Shown: one piece after another, positions 52,783 through 60,788 of the stretch
Layout: each line of letters opens with the position of its first letter
Position numbering within the stretch: position 1 is the stretch's first letter
Assembly (NCBI RefSeq): GCF_009687905.1
Contig: NZ_BLBG01000006.1
Span: forward strand, 62,001 to 126,000
DNA length: 64,000 nt
Source of the DNA: Lacticaseibacillus zhaodongensis
GTDB taxonomy: Bacteria; Bacillota; Bacilli; Lactobacillales; Lactobacillaceae
Direction of reading: 5' to 3'
Translations under genes and position numbers: made by a program
Notes under the pieces: generated by a model
Told to the model about the DNA's origin: nothing
The model's input: only the letters and a program-made list of their open reading frames with translations
Databases searched by the model: none

Positions 52783-52797
52783 ATAACCGTAAGTTAT
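52783..52797. promoter_or_regulatory. Candidate LysR-type operator in the mdcH/mdcR divergent promoter
   Basis: ATAACCGTAAGTTAT is a dyad with the T-N11-A form of LysR-type sites, 22 bp upstream of mdcR and about 95 bp upstream of mdcH. The surrounding sequence is strongly AT-rich. Confidence 0.55.
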
Positions 52798-52818
52798 TAA
52801 TGAAAGCAGGTCGTCCCC

Positions 52819-53694
52819 ATGAATCTCACCCAACTACAAGGCTTCGTCTACGCCGCCCAGACCGGTAGCATCACGCAAGCGGCCCGGCAGGCTTACGTTA
52901 GTCAACCCGCCATGTCCAAAATGATCAAAGAGCTCGAAAAGGAACTTGGGGTGCCCTTATTCGACCGGGTCGGCCGGGGGATCGTGATCAATGATGCTGG
53001 CCGCGTTTTCTTAAACTATGTTGAAACCGGCCTTGACCAAATCCAAGCCGGTGTGGAAGCCGTGGCCAAGCGCACGACCAAGCAGCAGCCGATTCGCTTA
53101 CTAGTTGAGGTGGCTTCGGCCCTCATTCCTGGCATTATCACGACGATCCACCACATCTATCCCGACGCCCCAATCAAACTGACCCAGCGTATTGCCGCGG
53201 TCAATGACACCCACGATTTTGACTTCACGATTTCGACCCGGCAGCCGCGGCGCGACAGGCGCTCCGTCCCCCTGCTCAACGAAGAAATCATGGTGGGCAG
53301 TGCTGATCCCCAAATCAAGGAGCAGCAGTTTATTAAACCGGAAGAGCTAGTTGGCTTGCCGGTCGTTGCGCTCGGTGGCCACACACCGCTGCGCAGCACG
53401 TTGGACGCATATTTTGATAGTCTGGGCATTCAGCTTAACTACCAGTACGAATCCGATGATCCCGCCACCATCCGGGCCATGCTCGGTGCGGGTGTGGGCA
53501 TCGGCTTCATTCCTTCGGTTACCTGGGCCGATACCGGCAAGCAATTGCATCTGGCGCGGATCGCCCCGAATCCCCCTTATCGAACCATCTATTTAACTGA
53601 AGGCCAGGCTAAAGAAGACGCCCGGACCCGCGAGGTTGCGAACGCCTTGGTCGCTCTATTTGTTAGCGAACGCGAGCACGCACTGACCGTTTAG
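52819..53694 (+). CDS. mdcR: LysR-family regulator of malonate use
   Basis: 291 residues. N-terminal winged helix: LTQLQGFVYAAQTGSITQAARQAYVSQPAMSKMIKELEKELGVPLFDRVGRGI, followed by a two-lobed effector domain. Divergent from the malonate decarboxylase operon with a T-N11-A dyad in between, so it probably activates the operon with malonate or malonyl-CoA as effector. Effector identity is inferred from location. Confidence 0.88.
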   Translation: MNLTQLQGFVYAAQTGSITQAARQAYVSQPAMSKMIKELEKELGVPLFDRVGRGIVINDAGRVFLNYVETGLDQIQAGVEAVAKRTTKQQPIRLLVEVASALIPGIITTIHHIYPDAPIKLTQRIAAVNDTHDFDFTISTRQPRRDRRSVPLLNEEIMVGSADPQIKEQQFIKPEELVGLPVVALGGHTPLRSTLDAYFDSLGIQLNYQYESDDPATIRAMLGAGVGIGFIPSVTWADTGKQLHLARIAPNPPYRTIYLTEGQAKEDARTREVANALVALFVSEREHALTV

Positions 53695-53799
53695 TTACGG
53701 AAATTAATTCTTGCAAGTGACTGCGGAACTCGTTAAACTGGCACCGACAGCTTCCCGCCGGTCGCTTCTCACAAATCCGAATTAAGGTGGGACAAGCAA

Positions 53800-54918
53800 A
53801 TGAGTGACACTAAACAGCTCGAACCGGCCGCCGATATCGGCGACTATTTGAAGCTGGGCGCATGTACCGCAGTTATGTCGCAGCCAATCATGGCCTACGC
53901 ATTAACGACCAGCCCCAGTATCGGGGCGCAAACGTGGATCGGGGTTCTCTACAACCTGGTCAAGTACACGGCACCAGCCTTCATCTTTGGTATTTTGTAT
54001 ACCACAACGCGCACCACAATTAACAAGCGCGACCTAACGTATGGCCAGTACATGCAGAATATGTGGCACGCGCTCTTCGTCCCCACTATCTGGTGGACCT
54101 TTGTTTACCTACTAGTGATGCCGCAAATGCAACAAGTTAACCAGTATCACGACTTGGGATCGTTCTTATGGCATTTTGTTAACGGGAACGCCGCGCCGCA
54201 TCTCTGGTACAACACGATGATGTTGCAGTTCATCATTTTGATGCCGCTATTCTGGGCAATTGGCCGCTGGTGCGGGCAAAATGTTAAGCGCGGCCTAATT
54301 GCAGCCTGCACTGCCATCATCATCGCAGTACTATGGCTGTGGTTCTACGACACGCAGGTGTTTAACGGTCCCCACGCTACCGATTGGTACCTGTTTGACC
54401 GGCTGTTCGTCAGCTTCTTTATTTACGGTGTTTTTGGCACGCTGGCTTGGCAATATCGGATCCAGTTTAACCACGCAATCATGAAGTGGTGGCCAGCCCT
54501 AGTCGTGGTGTTCCTCGGAACTTTCTGGTGGGCCAACCGCGAACTATTCAGTTACGGCTTCCCGATTAGCCTCGGCAACGCACCTTACTACAAGCCGTCA
54601 ATGACGCTTTACGACTTGGCGGTCATCGGCCTGTTTGCCGCTCTATGCTTGTACCAGGTCAAGGCGCGCCGGCCATTCACCAAGTTCGTCCACAAGTTCG
54701 CCGGCTTTGCCTACAAGGCCTACCTGTCGAACGTCTTCTGGTCCGAATGCCTCTGGTTGCTGTTCGGCAAGAACTTAACGACCGCCAACACTTGGGCCGG
54801 CATCCTGATTTTGTACGTACTGACTTGGTGCCTGTCATTCGCCTCAGCGTTTGGCCTGCACGCAATCTGGTCCCGACTGAAACCAATGATTTTTAAATCA
54901 AAAGCCGCTGTTAATTAA
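53800..54918 (+). CDS. Acyltransferase-3 family membrane protein
   Basis: 372 residues with about ten membrane segments. YLKLGACTAVMSQPIMAYAL, then NGNAAPHLWYNTMMLQFIILMPLFWAIGRW, fit the acyltransferase-3 family (the HxWY/NxxxQF-type central region). Such enzymes O-acylate cell-surface sugars. GGTGGG upstream of ATG 53800. It lies after mdcR on the same strand but no functional link is evident. Substrate unknown. Confidence 0.8.
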   Translation: MSDTKQLEPAADIGDYLKLGACTAVMSQPIMAYALTTSPSIGAQTWIGVLYNLVKYTAPAFIFGILYTTTRTTINKRDLTYGQYMQNMWHALFVPTIWWTFVYLLVMPQMQQVNQYHDLGSFLWHFVNGNAAPHLWYNTMMLQFIILMPLFWAIGRWCGQNVKRGLIAACTAIIIAVLWLWFYDTQVFNGPHATDWYLFDRLFVSFFIYGVFGTLAWQYRIQFNHAIMKWWPALVVVFLGTFWWANRELFSYGFPISLGNAPYYKPSMTLYDLAVIGLFAALCLYQVKARRPFTKFVHKFAGFAYKAYLSNVFWSECLWLLFGKNLTTANTWAGILILYVLTWCLSFASAFGLHAIWSRLKPMIFKSKAAVN

Positions 54919-54923
54919 GTAGA

Positions 54924-54961
54924 CAAAAAGCGCGAATCCTCGTTGATTCACGCTTTTTGTT
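54924..54961. terminator. Bidirectional terminator
   Basis: AAAAAGCGCGAATC pairs with GATTCACGCTTTTT around CTCGTT. Serves the acyltransferase gene (+) and the Cys-rich gene (-). Confidence 0.9.
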
Positions 54962-54965
54962 TGAC

Positions 54966-55121
54966 CTATTTAGCTGGTGCTGCCTTGCACAGTGAACCGC
55001 AGCGACACTGCTCAGGAGTGACCATATCGCACTGACAGCGGCCGTGTGAACCTGCACAGCGGCAGCCGTCATGGCAAGTCATCCCTTGGTGGCACATTGG
55101 GTTGTCTTTATTTTCATCCAT
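54966..55121 (-). CDS. 51-residue Cys-rich, metallothionein-like protein
   Basis: Short ORF on the minus strand from ATG 55121, with GGGGAGG seven bases upstream. Nine Cys (residues 10, 16, 20, 22, 29, 31, 39, 41, 45) and three His fall in CxC, CxxxC and CH pairs: CHQGMTCHDGCRCAGSHGRC, then QC…CRCGSLC. No membrane segment, no aromatic residues. The pattern suggests a metal-binding (Zn, Cu or Cd) or redox thiol protein of metallothionein character, but it matches no family I can name. It lies 57 bp downstream of a DsrE-like gene and ends in a terminator. Confidence 0.75.
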   Translation of the reverse strand: MDENKDNPMCHQGMTCHDGCRCAGSHGRCQCDMVTPEQCRCGSLCKAAPAK

Positions 55122-55177
55122 CTGTCTACCTCCCCGTTAATTAACAATAAGCGTCCAAAAATGCTTAAGCCGGCCCT

Positions 55178-55510
55178 TTACGGCTTAATGTACGCGTACC
55201 CCTGGTGCTGCCGCTGAGCGAGCTCCACCACGCCAGCCGGCACAACGGTGAGCCCCGCCTGCAGCTGGTTCCTCGTAATCTGCCGCTGCGACATTGAGTT
55301 GGCGCAAACCGCAACCGTGGCCATCTGCGCCAGCGCGCTCAGGTCGACCGCACTGCCAACCGTGGTGTCGGCAACCGCTGCCCCATTAACCAAGACTTCC
55401 AGGGCACTAGCGTCATTTTGGCTCCGCAGCCACTCGCGGTAATGTTGCACATTACTGAGCAGTGTTGGCCACTTGGCTGATTCGTCAATGTGGAAAATTA
55501 CATCATTCAT
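55178..55510 (-). CDS. DsrE-family protein
   Basis: 110 residues. VIFHIDESAKWPTLLSNVQHYREWL at the start, and VEVLVNGAAV-type ALEVLVNGAAVAD, then VAVCANSMSQRQI with the conserved Cys in the DsrE position (…CANSM…), then AGVVELAQRQHQGYAYIKP. DsrE-like proteins handle sulfur transfer or thiol chemistry. Directly upstream of the Cys-rich protein gene, probably one transcript. GGGAGG precedes the ATG. Confidence 0.85.
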   Translation of the reverse strand: MNDVIFHIDESAKWPTLLSNVQHYREWLRSQNDASALEVLVNGAAVADTTVGSAVDLSALAQMATVAVCANSMSQRQITRNQLQAGLTVVPAGVVELAQRQHQGYAYIKP

Positions 55511-55623
55511 ATCCTAAGCCTCCCACTGATTTTGCTTACGTTATACCACTAACCCAAACGGACCGGTACTGACAACTACGTCAGCGCCGGTCCGTTTGGC
55601 AACCATTAAATTAGATAATTTTT

Positions 55624-56976
55624 TTAATTAACGTGGCGCCAAGCCTTATCCGTCAATATCCGGGCGGTGCCCAGTCCGAGCGGCAAGGCGATGACGATCA
55701 TAATGGCCTTCAGCAACCAGGATCCACCGACTGTAAAGTTGTTGATTCCCAGGTTGTAAGCCGCCCGGTACATGTACAGCCCCGGCACCATGATGACAAT
55801 CGAAGGCACCGTGAGTGAGATCCGCGGCAGGCCGAAGCGTTTGAAGAAGTAGGACGCAACCAACCCTGCGGCCAGCGCGCCAAGGAACGCAGCGGCAGCT
55901 GGTGGCAACTTGAAATCAACCAGTTCTAGGCGCAGCGTGTTGGCGATGGCCCCCGCCACTCCGGCCAGTCCGGCCATTTTGGGCGGACTGTTAAACATCA
56001 TCGAGAAGCCGAACACCCCGATGAAACTGGCCACAATGCGCAGCACCAGCAGCGCCAGTGGGCTAAGCCCCTGCGGCAAGAAATCTGCGGGCCGCAATCG
56101 CACGAGCATCGCGACGAGCCACCCTGCGAGCGTTGCGACCAGGATCACGGTCAGCGCGAAGGTCAACCGCTCGAGTCCCGAACGCATGTCAAGCTTGAAG
56201 ATGTCGAGCCCGCTGGTAATCAGCGGGAAGCCCGGGATCACGAAAAGCATCGCGCCAATATAACCGGCCTCATGCGCGCTCGAGACGTTGAAGCCGAACT
56301 CCAAGGCTTTGAACACGAGCAGGTAGACGACGCTGGCGAGCGCAACGCTGAGCGCGGTCGTCCCGATCATCGTGATGTGGCGCTTGCCCATCACGCGGCG
56401 GGAATAATGGCCCACCCCAGCGCCGCAGAATGCGCAGAACATTTCGACCAAGCTGCCGCCCAGCAGGAAAACGAAGGCCCCGCAGGCAAAAGCAGACGCG
56501 AGCCCGGCCACAATCGGCCCGTAGTTACCCGGCCGGTCGCGAATTGCATCGAGCCGGTCGTGAATTTCGTGGGCGGTCAGCTGCAAACAGTTCTGGGCAA
56601 AATTATCGGTGAAGCTCTCCAGCTCGTTCAGCTTGTCGGTGTTGACCCCACTGGTCGGCAGCGAGAGCGTTTGGGTGTAGTGGTGCCCGCGTTCAAAACA
56701 ACTGAACTCAATGGTAGTCAGACCCACATCGGCAGCGCATGTCAGCCCGATTGAACGTGCAACCTTGTCCATCGCCTCGCGCACCCGCCACGCCCCGGTA
56801 CCGCAGCCGAGCATCATGATGCCGACACGGCCGACAATGGTTGCCCGTTCGCGCAGACTAGCACTAGTAATCGGCACCTTACTGTCACTTTCAAAGCGGT
56901 GCCAGTGGATCGTCATGTGGTGTTTTGCAGAGATGTGCAGCGGCTTGACCGCAGTCTTCTCGTCAGAGTTGTCCAT
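55624..56976 (-). CDS. Threonine/serine exporter, ThrE type (fused)
   Basis: 450 residues. The N-terminal cytoplasmic DUF1212 domain (about 35-180) includes GRVGIMMLGCGTGAWRVREAMDKVARSIG. It is followed by ten membrane segments covering the ThrE N- and C-terminal halves, which are often split into two genes in Firmicutes. ATG 56976 chosen on homology (GGAAG upstream); the frame is open to 57117. It exports small neutral amino acids in corynebacteria. Confidence 0.87.
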   Translation of the reverse strand: MDNSDEKTAVKPLHISAKHHMTIHWHRFESDSKVPITSASLRERATIVGRVGIMMLGCGTGAWRVREAMDKVARSIGLTCAADVGLTTIEFSCFERGHHYTQTLSLPTSGVNTDKLNELESFTDNFAQNCLQLTAHEIHDRLDAIRDRPGNYGPIVAGLASAFACGAFVFLLGGSLVEMFCAFCGAGVGHYSRRVMGKRHITMIGTTALSVALASVVYLLVFKALEFGFNVSSAHEAGYIGAMLFVIPGFPLITSGLDIFKLDMRSGLERLTFALTVILVATLAGWLVAMLVRLRPADFLPQGLSPLALLVLRIVASFIGVFGFSMMFNSPPKMAGLAGVAGAIANTLRLELVDFKLPPAAAAFLGALAAGLVASYFFKRFGLPRISLTVPSIVIMVPGLYMYRAAYNLGINNFTVGGSWLLKAIMIVIALPLGLGTARILTDKAWRHVN

Positions 56977-57210
56977 TTGCTTTCTTCCATCCTCGCTGTA
57001 ATTACTTATGTAACTTAGATTATCACTATTTTGGTCTTTCTGAAAATGATATCGCTGCCAACTATTGCGATAGTTGTAAATTGGCCCTACAATCCCTAGC
57101 AGAGCGTATGTGCACAATCTCGCTAAATAGTTGCGGATACGATTGCACCGCCCGCCCCAATAATCTACACTTGGAGCACATGGTAAGAAGAATTCTTATG
57201 AGGTGAAGAA

Positions 57211-59283
57211 ATGGGCAACTTAGATGCGGCAAAGCAAAGTCACAAGCGGAAGGTGACTGCTGCCGGATTACTGATCACATTGGGCGTGGTTTACGGCGAT
57301 ATCGGAACTAGCCCGCTGTACGTAATGAAATCGATCGTGGCCGGGAACGGCGGCTTAGAGGCCGTCGATCACGACTTTTTGCTGGGCTCCGTTTCCTTAG
57401 TATTCTGGACCCTGGCAATCATCACCACCTTGAAGTACGTGATCATCGCGCTGCGTGCTGATAACCACGGTGAAGGTGGGATTTTTGCCCTCTACACCCT
57501 GGTGCGCAGGCGCGCTAAGTGGCTGGCGATTCCTGCCCTCATCGGTGGTGCCACGCTGCTGGCTGACGGGATGTTAACGCCAGCCGTGACCGTCACGACC
57601 GCAGTTGAAGGACTCAAGGGTCTCAAAATCGGCGGCAACATCTGGATCGGCAACCAGGATGAAGTCATCCTGACGACCATTATTATCATCAGCGTGCTCT
57701 TCTTCATCCAGCGGTTTGGTACGCAGCTGATTGGGGGCGCTTTTGGGCCCATCATGACGCTCTGGTTCCTCTTCATCGGGGTCGTCGGCCTGGTCAGCCT
57801 CAGCCACGACTGGTCGATGCTGGCGGCGCTGAACCCTTACTACGCGATCCACTTGCTGTTTAGTCCCGCGAACAAAATGGGCATCTTCATTCTCGGCTCA
57901 ATTTTCCTGGCCACGACCGGTGCTGAGGCACTGTACTCCGACATGGGTCACGTCGGCCGGCCAAACATCTACCTGAGCTGGCCCTTCGTTAACCTCAGCC
58001 TGATCCTGAACTACTTCGGCCAGGCGGTTTGGATCGACCAGAACCGGGCAAACCCCGCTTTCGTACACGCGGCAGAGATGAACCCCTTCTTCGCTATGTT
58101 GCCAAGTGGCATTCACCTCTTCGGAATCATTTTGGCCACGCTGGCTGCCATCATCGCCAGTCAGGCCCTGATCAGCGGCTCCTACACGCTAGTTTCTGAA
58201 GCCATCAAGCTGCGCTTCCTGCCGCGCCTGCACATCATCTACCCGACGCGCTTCAAGGGCCAGTTGTACATTCCGATGGTCAACACCATTTTGTGGCTTG
58301 TCTGCATCGGGGTCATCTTCTACTTCCGGACTTCGGCCCACATGGAAGGCGCATACGGACTGGCCATCACCATCACGATGCTGATGACGACCATCCTGCT
58401 CTACGAATACCTGCGCCTGCGCAAAACGCCGGGGCTGCTCGCCGGAATCGTGTTCATCTTCTTCGCGGCAATTGAATTCGTCTTCTTCCTGGCGAGTGCC
58501 GCGAAGTTCATGCACGGTGGCTACGTGACCGCCCTGATTGCGGCCATGATCCTGCTAGTCATGATCATCTGGTACGAAGGGCGCGTGCTCCGGGACGCCA
58601 ATTCCTACACCCGCGAAAAAGTCTCCCTGCTCGCCTACAAGAACCAAATCAAGGCGCTGCATGACGACGAATCCTACTCCCTGTATGCCGATAATCTGGT
58701 TTACATGACCGAACCAAGCGCCAACTACTTCGTCAAAAAGGATCTGATCTATTCCATCCTCGACAAGCGGCCTAAGCGCGCCACAGTCTACTGGTTCGTG
58801 ACCGTCAACGTTACCGACGAACCCTACACGGCTGAATACACGGCCAACACTTACGACACGGATTACATTGTTAACGTTCAGCTTTACCTGGGCTTCCGGC
58901 GCTCACAAAGCGTCAACGTGTTCCTGCGTCAAATCGTCGCCGACCTGATGCACAGCGGTGACCTCCACCCGCAGCCGCAAAAGTACACGACCATGCCTGG
59001 CCGCACGGTTGGTGACTGGTCCTTCGTCCTCGTGCAGGAAGAACTGTCACCAGAGACCCAGATCAACGGCTTCGCCAAGCTGCTCATCCAGGCCCGCATC
59101 TGGCTGCAAAAGCACACCGTCAGTGTTGCGAAGTGGTTCGGGCTTGAGTACTCCGATGTTGTCGTTGAACACGTCCCACTAGTTCTGGGCAAAATCCGCA
59201 AGACCCACCTCAAGCGCATCCACCACCGGCCTGCGTCAGCGCAGACGGGTGAAGATATCGATGACGACGAGGACGATGAATAG
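57211..59283 (+). CDS. kup: Potassium uptake protein, KUP family
   Basis: 690 residues with 12 membrane segments in the first ~430 residues and a large cytoplasmic domain. LGVVYGDIGTSPLYVMKSI and RADNHGEGGIFALYTLVRR are the family signatures, and GGWxTALIA-type HGGYVTALIAAMIL lies near 425-440. Proton-coupled K+ import. The C-terminus is an acidic tail (DDDEDDE). GAGGTG upstream of ATG 57211. Its stop codon is directly followed by repeat element A1. Confidence 0.95.
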   Translation: MGNLDAAKQSHKRKVTAAGLLITLGVVYGDIGTSPLYVMKSIVAGNGGLEAVDHDFLLGSVSLVFWTLAIITTLKYVIIALRADNHGEGGIFALYTLVRRRAKWLAIPALIGGATLLADGMLTPAVTVTTAVEGLKGLKIGGNIWIGNQDEVILTTIIIISVLFFIQRFGTQLIGGAFGPIMTLWFLFIGVVGLVSLSHDWSMLAALNPYYAIHLLFSPANKMGIFILGSIFLATTGAEALYSDMGHVGRPNIYLSWPFVNLSLILNYFGQAVWIDQNRANPAFVHAAEMNPFFAMLPSGIHLFGIILATLAAIIASQALISGSYTLVSEAIKLRFLPRLHIIYPTRFKGQLYIPMVNTILWLVCIGVIFYFRTSAHMEGAYGLAITITMLMTTILLYEYLRLRKTPGLLAGIVFIFFAAIEFVFFLASAAKFMHGGYVTALIAAMILLVMIIWYEGRVLRDANSYTREKVSLLAYKNQIKALHDDESYSLYADNLVYMTEPSANYFVKKDLIYSILDKRPKRATVYWFVTVNVTDEPYTAEYTANTYDTDYIVNVQLYLGFRRSQSVNVFLRQIVADLMHSGDLHPQPQKYTTMPGRTVGDWSFVLVQEELSPETQINGFAKLLIQARIWLQKHTVSVAKWFGLEYSDVVVEHVPLVLGKIRKTHLKRIHHRPASAQTGEDIDDDEDDE

Positions 59284-59400
59284 AGTGCTCCACAACGTGG
59301 TTAGCTCCTGAGCATTAACGTGAAATTCACCCTCAGCACATGCACTTTGTGTTGAGGGTGAATTTCGTGTTAAGCGGAAGGAGCTGCGTTGTGGAGCACG
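59284..59400 (+). repeat. Modular hairpin element A1, abutting the kup stop
   Basis: 117-bp near-palindrome beginning at the base after the kup stop codon: CTCCACAAC/GTTGTGGAG, AGCTCC/GGAGCT, internal loop TGAG opposite CGGAA, then TTAACGTGAAATTCACCCT paired with the matching arm. Homologous to A2 (12450-12614, opposite strand), with a different but paired centre. Could also end kup transcription. Confidence 0.85.
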
Positions 59401-59407
59401 TTTGTAG

Positions 59408-59448
59408 GCCGACTCCTCACCTTAGTTAAAATTGGTCAGGAGTCGGCC
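59408..59448 (+). repeat. Hairpin module C1
   Basis: GGCCGACTCCTCACC pairs with GGTCAGGAGTCGGCC around a TA-rich loop. Same module as C2 (12347-12382) with a compensating base change; follows A1 after eight bases. Confidence 0.7.
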
Positions 59449-60115
59449 GGCAGCTATGGCTGTTGTATATTCGAAGCTACTCCCTACCAGTCTTAGCAGT
59501 CGCACATCATTGTGTGGCTGCTTTTTATGTAGCTCGCGTTGTGGTTCAGTGGAGTGTTGTTGCCGGGTGTTCGGCGCATCTTCCGTCCGTTTCGTTGGCG
59601 GTAGTGACAGACAGGCATGCTGGGGCCACCTCCAGACTTGGCCAGGCCCGGGTCAAGTCTTCCGGCTGAGCTCCGAGCCCGCCGTGTTGAATTAACATTT
59701 TCGGTAAGCTCATCGTGACTACCTATATCTTCCTTAGCGGTCTCTCCACTCGCCCCGATAATTACTAGCCTAGCCAAAAACCGGCTAGACTAGTAATTAT
59801 CGTTTCAGCATGGTCACTACCGCCAACTTCACTCCCGGAAGAGGCGCCAAACACCCTACCGTAAGCTTCTAGACTGCATTTGGTGCCACCCACAATCAAA
59901 ATAAGAGATTTCTGCATGATAAGTTTACGCTGCTGAAGTTTAAACTTTTACTGCAGGCCTCAATGTGATCACATCACCAGCTTAGTTTAACGGCACCAAT
60001 AACCGGCATGGTACATGCATTCGGGTGTAATAGATACAAATCAGCGGTCAAGATGCCGCAACCATCTGCAATGTAACCAACCAGAATTCGCTCCGTAATT
60101 TAGTACATCCGTTTA
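59449..60115. other. Gene-free region between kup and the PTS operon
   Basis: I accept no gene in this stretch. It holds hairpins: GCAGTCGCACA/TGTGTGGCTGC near 59496-59522, and a long stem GATAATTACTAGCCTAGCC/GGCTAGACTAGTAATTATC at 59756-59800. The rest shows nothing recognisable. Confidence 0.5.
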
Positions 60116-60368
60116 GGGCGGTGGGGGTATCTACGGAGCGGAGACACGGGGCTGCTCCATGCCATCGCAACAATTGACTGCTAGCCACTTGCGGTTTGTG
60201 CAAGTGGCTTGCCGTCAATTGTTGGGGGAAGCGCAGAGACAACAATGCGACCGCAGGGAGTGTTGGCTCGAGCTTAGCGGCAAGACTGGGTGAACTTCCC
60301 AGGCTTGAACGCGACCCTGTGCATGGAGTGGCCCCGTGACGCAGCGGGAGTAGATGCCCCCACCGCCC
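60116..60368. ncRNA. 253-bp nested, branched palindromic element (candidate structured RNA)
   Basis: The closing stem GGGCGGTGGGGG-ATCTAC pairs with GTAGAT-CCCCCACCGCCC (60116-60134 with 60350-60368). Inside, CACGGGGC-CTCCATGC pairs with GCATGGAG-GCCCCGTG. Then comes a branch with CAACAATTGAC…GCCACTTGC/GCAAGTGGC…GTCAATTGTTG (60168-60224), a TCGCA/TGCGA stem, and CAAGACTGGG/CCCAGGCTTG near 60281-60306. No known RNA family recognised; strand undetermined. The layout is a multi-branch fold rather than a simple transposon end. Confidence 0.6.
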
Positions 60369-60371
60369 GGC

Positions 60372-60414
60372 ATGCAAAAGAGCCTGCCCCCATTCAACAC
60401 GAGGTCAGGCTCTT
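60372..60414 (-). terminator. Terminator of the PTS operon
   Basis: AAGAGCCTGACC…GGCAGGCTCTT stem followed by TTTG on the minus strand, about 30 bp after the PTS IIB stop. Confidence 0.75.
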
Positions 60415-60442
60415 GGCTTAGGTTTTGTTGTGGAAAGTACTT

Positions 60443-60760
60443 CTATGCCTTCTGTGCGTCAATAACCGCCAGTGCAGACTGTAGTACCTTCTCGCCGTCC
60501 ATCATGCCGTAATCGCGCATGTTAATGACGGCAACTGGGATGTCAAGTTTACTCTTGAAATCATCCAGCATGTACTTAACTTGTGGGCCCAGCATCAACA
60601 CGTCTGGGTGCTCCTGGTCCAGCTTGTTCTCCGCGTCGGCAGCCGCCGTGGCAAAAATCGTCACGTCCGTGCCGTCCTTTTCCGCGGCCTTTTGCATCTT
60701 GGTAACCAGCAAGCTCGTCGACATTCCCGCCGAGCACGCAAGCATAATTTTCTTACTCAT
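60443..60760 (-). CDS. PTS IIB component, lactose/cellobiose family
   Basis: 105 residues. MSKKIMLACSAGMSTSLLVTKM contains the phosphorylated Cys9 in the standard P-loop; MLGPQVKYMLDDF is also typical. Passes phosphate from IIA to the sugar bound in IIC. ATG 60760 with AGGAG upstream. Last gene of the operon, 28 bp after the MupG-like gene. No IIA gene lies in the window, so it must be elsewhere or beyond the right edge. Confidence 0.93.
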   Translation of the reverse strand: MSKKIMLACSAGMSTSLLVTKMQKAAEKDGTDVTIFATAAADAENKLDQEHPDVLMLGPQVKYMLDDFKSKLDIPVAVINMRDYGMMDGEKVLQSALAVIDAQKA

Positions 60761-60788
60761 AATTTTTCTCCTCTTTGGCGCTAAACAA

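Noticed and set aside
59493-59777. 94-codon minus-strand ORF in the gene-free region after kup
   Set aside because: Starts inside a hairpin without a ribosome-binding site, low-complexity and Arg/Ser-rich, no family features.
60048-60377. 109-codon minus-strand ORF over the structured element
   Set aside because: Its sequence is explained by the palindromic arms; no translation signals.
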